DNA of 8,785 nt. Source: Firmicutes bacterium UBA2116 (GTDB lineage: Bacteria > Bacillota > Clostridia > Tissierellales > Sedimentibacteraceae). Shown in pieces: positions 5,717 through 8,785 of the stretch. The position numbers were made by a program, and so were the translations under genes. Each line of letters starts with the position of its first letter. Position 1 is the first letter of the stretch. The stretch covers positions 1 through 8,785 of the forward strand of contig DCYG01000017.1 in the NCBI GenBank assembly GCA_002331025.1, in the 5' to 3' direction. Under the pieces are notes generated by a model. The model was not told the origin of the DNA and did not search any database. It was given only the letters and a program-made list of their open reading frames with translations.

Positions 5717-8221
5717 ATGAGCAAAAAAATAGTTATTATAGGCGGTGTTGCAGGCGGTGCAAGCACAGCGGCAAGATTGAGAAGATTAGACGAAACATCA
5801 GAAATTATAATGTTTGAAAGAGGTTCATATATTTCATATGCAAACTGCGGTTTGCCATACCATATAGGTGATGTGATAAAGGAAAGATCCTCTTTGCTGC
5901 TTCAAACGCCTGAGGCAATGTCAAAAAAATATAATGTTGATGTCAGAGTAGATTCTGAGGTTATTAGAATTGACAGAGAAAACAAAAGTGTTGAAGTTAA
6001 AAAAGCTAAAACGGGAGAAACATACAAGGAAAGCTATGATATATTGGTAATATCAACAGGCTCAACTCCTTTGAAACCACCGATTGAGGGAATAAACTCA
6101 CCCAATATTTTTACACTTTGGACCGTTCCCGATACTGATGAAATCAAAAGCTTTATAAATGAAAAGCATCCAAAAAACGCAGTTGTAATCGGAGGTGGAT
6201 TCATTGGTCTTGAGGTTGCCGAAAACCTTCATCTTGCAGGCATAAATGTTACCGTTGCAGAAGCGATGGACCAGGTTATGGCACCCATAGATTATGAAAT
6301 GGCAAGATTAGTGCAGGATAATATGGTATTCAACGGAGTTAATTTGATTTTAGGTGATGGAGTATCAAAGTTCAGCAGCGAAAACGGTACGGTCACAATT
6401 ACCTTAGCAAGCGGGAAAGCTTTGACTGCGGATATGGTAATTTTATCAATCGGAGTCAGACCTAACAGCCAATTAGCAAGGGATGCAGGTATGGAGTTAA
6501 ATCAAAGAGGCGGAATTGTTGTAGATAAATATTTAAAAACATCCGATCCGAACATTTATGCTCTTGGTGATGTAATAGAAGTAGAAGAATTCATAAACAA
6601 GGGTAAGGCAATGATTGCTCTGGCAGGTCCGGCCAACAAGCAGGGAAGAATATGTGCAAACAATATTTATGGAGCTAATGAAGAATACAAAGGAACAATG
6701 GGTACTTCTGTTGCAAAGGTATTTGACTTAACGGTTGCTTCAACAGGGGCAAATGAAAAAACTCTTAACAGAATGGGTATGCTTGAAGGAAAGGATTATT
6801 ACACTGCTATTATATCACAAAAATCCCATGCGGGATATTATCCTGAGAGCTCTGAATTAATACTCAAGATGGTTTTTTCCGTCGACGGCAAAAAGATATA
6901 CGGAGCGCAAATTGTTGGCGAGGACGGAGCTGACAAACGAATAGATACAATTGCAACGGTAATTCGTTTGGAAGGAAGCATTTATGATTTAAAGGAACTT
7001 GAACTTGCTTATGCTCCACCGTATTCATCCGCTAAAGACCCTGTGAACATGTTAGGCTTCGTTGCTGAAAATATTATTGAAGGCAAAATAAAGCTTAATA
7101 AATGGAATGATATAGCGCCGTCAAAGCCAAGTGATTATACATTACTTGATATCAGAGAGGAAGCAGAGCTTATGGTTTTTGAAATACCTGGTGCTGTTAA
7201 TATTCCTTTAGGAGAACTAAGAGACAGAATTAACGAGTTGAACAAGAATGATAAAATAATCATATTTTGTGCTGTTGGTGTTCGTTCTTACAATGCCGCG
7301 AGAGCTTTGACGGAAAACGGATTCGATAATGTGTATGTCTATCCTGCTGGAACAAACTTCTATAAGAGTGTTTATTATGATTATTACAATAATATAAACG
7401 AAAAAAACAATCCAATGATAAATAAAGAAAATGTAAATTCCGTTTCAGAAGAAAAAAAAACGAATGAAATAAAAGCTTCCATACAGGTTGACTGCAGCGG
7501 ACTTCAATGCCCCGGTCCTATTATGAAGGTTTACGAGACCATAAATAGAATTAACGACGGTGATATAATTAAGGTTTCCGCAACAGATTCAGGATTTGCA
7601 CGAGACGTTGAAGCCTGGTGCAGAAGGACGGGAAATACCTTCTTAAGGGCAGAAAAGGAAGGAAAAAGTAATATTGTATATTTGCAAAAGGGTACATCTG
7701 AAAATAAAAAGCCTGATCCTTTACAAAACTCTGCAATTTTAACATCTGCAAATGACGGTAAAACAATTATTGTTTTCAGCGGTGACTTGGATAAAGTTTT
7801 AGCTTCATTTGTTATCGCCAACGGTGCTGCAGCAATGGGAAGACCGGTTACAATGTTCTTTACGTTTTGGGGGTTAAATGTTCTGAGAAAAACAGAAAAA
7901 CAAAATATTAAAAAACCGTTCATAGATGCCATGTTCGGTAAAATGATGCCGCAAGGTGTAAACAAATTAAAGCTATCCAAAATGAATATGGGTGGAATGG
8001 GAACAGCCATGATGAGAAAAGTAATGAAGGATAAAAATATAGATTCTCTTGAAGATTTAGTAAAAAAAGCAATGGATAACGGTGTTAAAATGATTGTCTG
8101 CACCATGTCAATGGATGTAATGGGAATTACCGAAGAAGAATTGATTGACGGAGTGGAGTTCGCCGGCGTAGGCACATACTTAGGTGACGCGGAAGAATCC
8201 AACGTAAATCTGTTTATTTAA
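5717..8221 (+). CDS. Four-module fusion: CoA-disulfide reductase, rhodanese, TusA and DsrE2-like domains
   Basis: A cytoplasmic flavoprotein of 834 residues that chains sulfur-handling modules. Residues 1-450 form a pyridine nucleotide-disulfide oxidoreductase of the single-cysteine CoA-disulfide/persulfide reductase type: FAD motif GGVAGGASTA (9-18), redox-active Cys44 in YANCGLPY, NAD(P)H motif GGGFIGLE (159-166), FAD motif YALGD (281-285) and the C-terminal AYAPPYSSAKDP (431-442). Residues 465-550 are a rhodanese domain with DIREEAEL and active Cys518 in CAVGVRSY. A polar Asn/Lys/Glu linker (about 552-588) leads to a TusA domain (589-657) with Cys598 in LQCPGP. Residues 682-834 are a DsrE/DsrF-like domain with Cys795 in CTMSMDVMGI. 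All four expected cysteines are present. AGGGGG (5706-5711) five bases before the ATG sets the start. By family knowledge it should reduce CoA persulfide or polysulfide and relay sulfane sulfur; the order of transfer between domains is inference. Confidence 0.93.
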   Translation: MSKKIVIIGGVAGGASTAARLRRLDETSEIIMFERGSYISYANCGLPYHIGDVIKERSSLLLQTPEAMSKKYNVDVRVDSEVIRIDRENKSVEVKKAKTGETYKESYDILVISTGSTPLKPPIEGINSPNIFTLWTVPDTDEIKSFINEKHPKNAVVIGGGFIGLEVAENLHLAGINVTVAEAMDQVMAPIDYEMARLVQDNMVFNGVNLILGDGVSKFSSENGTVTITLASGKALTADMVILSIGVRPNSQLARDAGMELNQRGGIVVDKYLKTSDPNIYALGDVIEVEEFINKGKAMIALAGPANKQGRICANNIYGANEEYKGTMGTSVAKVFDLTVASTGANEKTLNRMGMLEGKDYYTAIISQKSHAGYYPESSELILKMVFSVDGKKIYGAQIVGEDGADKRIDTIATVIRLEGSIYDLKELELAYAPPYSSAKDPVNMLGFVAENIIEGKIKLNKWNDIAPSKPSDYTLLDIREEAELMVFEIPGAVNIPLGELRDRINELNKNDKIIIFCAVGVRSYNAARALTENGFDNVYVYPAGTNFYKSVYYDYYNNINEKNNPMINKENVNSVSEEKKTNEIKASIQVDCSGLQCPGPIMKVYETINRINDGDIIKVSATDSGFARDVEAWCRRTGNTFLRAEKEGKSNIVYLQKGTSENKKPDPLQNSAILTSANDGKTIIVFSGDLDKVLASFVIANGAAAMGRPVTMFFTFWGLNVLRKTEKQNIKKPFIDAMFGKMMPQGVNKLKLSKMNMGGMGTAMMRKVMKDKNIDSLEDLVKKAMDNGVKMIVCTMSMDVMGITEEELIDGVEFAGVGTYLGDAEESNVNLFI

Positions 8222-8537
8222 GAAAACCGCATTGCTTTAACGACTCTATAATATGTTTTATAACTGCTGCAGGATTTTTAAATAGCATTCTGGGTCCGGA
8301 GTATTTCATAACTTTTTTGATTTTGGCTCTCATATCCGGTTTGTAGCAATGTATAGGGCAGTTACTGCAAAATCCTTTGTCTTCTCCAAACCTGCAGTTA
8401 TTTAACCTTTTATGGGCATACTTCTTAAGCTCCCCGCATTTTTCGCAGAGAGGAAAGGAAGTATGCCTGTGACTTTTGCAATAAATTAAAATCATCTGAT
8501 CTATTATGTGTTTTTCTTTTTCTATTTTACTCTTCAC
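8214..8537 (-). CDS. ygbA: YgbA-family (nitrous oxide-stimulated promoter family) cysteine-rich protein
   Basis: A 107-residue cytoplasmic protein whose family in enterobacteria is induced by nitric oxide and helps recovery from nitrosative stress; its biochemistry is poorly known. The signature layout is clear: MILIYCKSHR (Cys20), C-x2-C at 31-34, YAHKRLNNCRFGEDK (Cys48), C-x2-C-x3-C at 57-64 in FCSNCPIHCYKP, then MRAKIKKVMKYSGPRML. The cysteine clusters suggest a metal or iron-sulfur centre (inference). The start is a GTG at 8537, supported by GGGAGGG (8551-8545) seven bases upstream. Its 3' end overlaps the sulfur-transfer fusion gene by 8 bp tail to tail, with no terminator between them. 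Its 5' end overlaps a small membrane ORF by 11 nt, so translation may be coupled. Confidence 0.9.
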   Translation of the reverse strand: MKSKIEKEKHIIDQMILIYCKSHRHTSFPLCEKCGELKKYAHKRLNNCRFGEDKGFCSNCPIHCYKPDMRAKIKKVMKYSGPRMLFKNPAAVIKHIIESLKQCGFLK

Positions 8538-8694
8538 TATAACACCCTCCCTGTTTTATAAAGAAAAAGGCTGCTATGGCAATAAAAGTTCCATATATTT
8601 TTATGGAATTTTTATCATTTTCTTTTCTCAAGTAATATATACCCGCGCCAATCAATAATATTCCAATTAATAAGCCAAGGATAGTAAAATTAAT
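8527..8694 (-). CDS. Unrecognised small membrane-protein ORF, start codon missing or displaced
   Basis: Not a recognised family. On the minus strand a frame ending in TAA at 8529-8527 encodes about 55 coding-like residues: a first hydrophobic helix (FTILGLLIGILLIGAGIYYL), a charged loop (RKENDKNS) and a second helix (about IYGTFIAIAAFFFI), then a short polar tail. This two-helix pattern with a positively charged loop looks like real membrane protein. However, the frame has no ATG or GTG back to the preceding stop at 8757-8755. The only standard alternatives are TTG codons inside the first helix (8655) or just after it, without a good ribosome site; 8694 is merely an ATT chosen to mark the coding-like part. 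It overlaps ygbA by 11 nt, suggesting one operon. It may be 5'-truncated by whatever occupies 8695-8785, or may use a rare start. Confidence 0.5.
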   Translation of the reverse strand: MNFTILGLLIGILLIGAGIYYLRKENDKNSIKIYGTFIAIAAFFFIKQGGCYSEE

Positions 8695-8702
8695 GAGTTT
8701 GT

Positions 8703-8760
8703 GGATAAGACAATTTCGGACTTTATCATCAATATGATAGGCTGTTAAAAAAGTTTATCC
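8703..8760. repeat. Nested inverted repeats near the right edge
   Basis: GGATAA (8703-8708) and TTATCC (8755-8760) bracket a perfect inner hairpin TATCAT-CAAT-ATGATA (8724-8739). Immediately to the right, 8761-8785 changes to GC-rich sequence (GCGCCGG, GACGGGC), unlike the AT-rich surroundings. No coding frame is convincing here. It could be the end of a mobile element or a structured RNA; the window stops before it can be decided. Confidence 0.4.
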
Positions 8761-8785
8761 TGCTAGGCGCCGGAAGACGGGCAAC

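Noticed and set aside
7531..8202. Long minus-strand open frame (223 codons) opposite the TusA/DsrE2 part of the fusion
   Set aside because: Antisense shadow: the plus frame has recognisable domains and catalytic motifs throughout, while the minus frame shows none and no ribosome site.
8555..8582. TTGCCA-16-TATAAA promoter-like pair just before ygbA
   Set aside because: Transcription would begin near 8548, inside the ygbA ribosome site, and so would destroy it; ygbA more likely depends on an upstream promoter.

Overview
The window is AT-rich, compactly organised bacterial DNA and most likely comes from a low-GC anaerobic member of the Bacillota (Clostridia). The reasons are strong purine-rich Shine-Dalgarno sites, a T-box leader, sigma-A-like promoters with 16-18 bp spacers, and Clostridia-like protein families: a YqjE/PepT-like peptidase, type-4 uracil-DNA glycosylase, a CoA-disulfide reductase fusion and a YgbA-family protein. 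I cannot name the genus from sequence alone.

Left end (1-480): a minus-strand T-box leader fires leftward out of the window. Its promoter is TTGCTT-17-TATAAT, its Stem I carries a probable UCC (Ser) specifier, and it has two consecutive antiterminator/terminator modules sharing one Stem I. The controlled gene lies beyond base 1; a serine-related gene such as serS is the inference. A PepT-like M20 peptidase diverges to the right (480-1586).

Middle (1587-5577): after a pair of intergenic hairpins comes a block of minus-strand genes. From right to left these are a thioredoxin-like protein, xanthine phosphoribosyltransferase (xpt), a tightly coupled msrA/type-4 UDG pair, and a lipoprotein with a C-terminal NlpC/P60-type cysteine peptidase domain. 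xpt has its own promoter and a minus-strand terminator; msrA has its own promoter.

Right part (5578-8785): a 148-bp divergent promoter region separates the thioredoxin-like gene from an 834-codon plus-strand gene. That protein chains four modules: CoA-disulfide reductase, rhodanese, TusA and DsrE2. Its 3' end overlaps by 8 bp, tail to tail, a minus-strand ygbA-family gene (nitric-oxide stress). Upstream of ygbA and overlapping it by 11 nt is a small two-helix membrane ORF that has no normal start codon. The window ends in a hairpin-rich and then locally GC-rich stretch that may be a mobile or structured element.

Taken together, the window is rich in thiol, persulfide, oxidative and nitrosative damage functions: MsrA repairs methionine sulfoxide, UDG repairs deaminated cytosine, and the thioredoxin-like protein, the sulfane-sulfur fusion and YgbA deal with reactive sulfur or nitrogen. 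This grouping is an inference from neighbourhood, not proof of a shared regulon. The most notable sequence-level signals are the duplicated T-box decision module and the start-less membrane ORF at the right edge.
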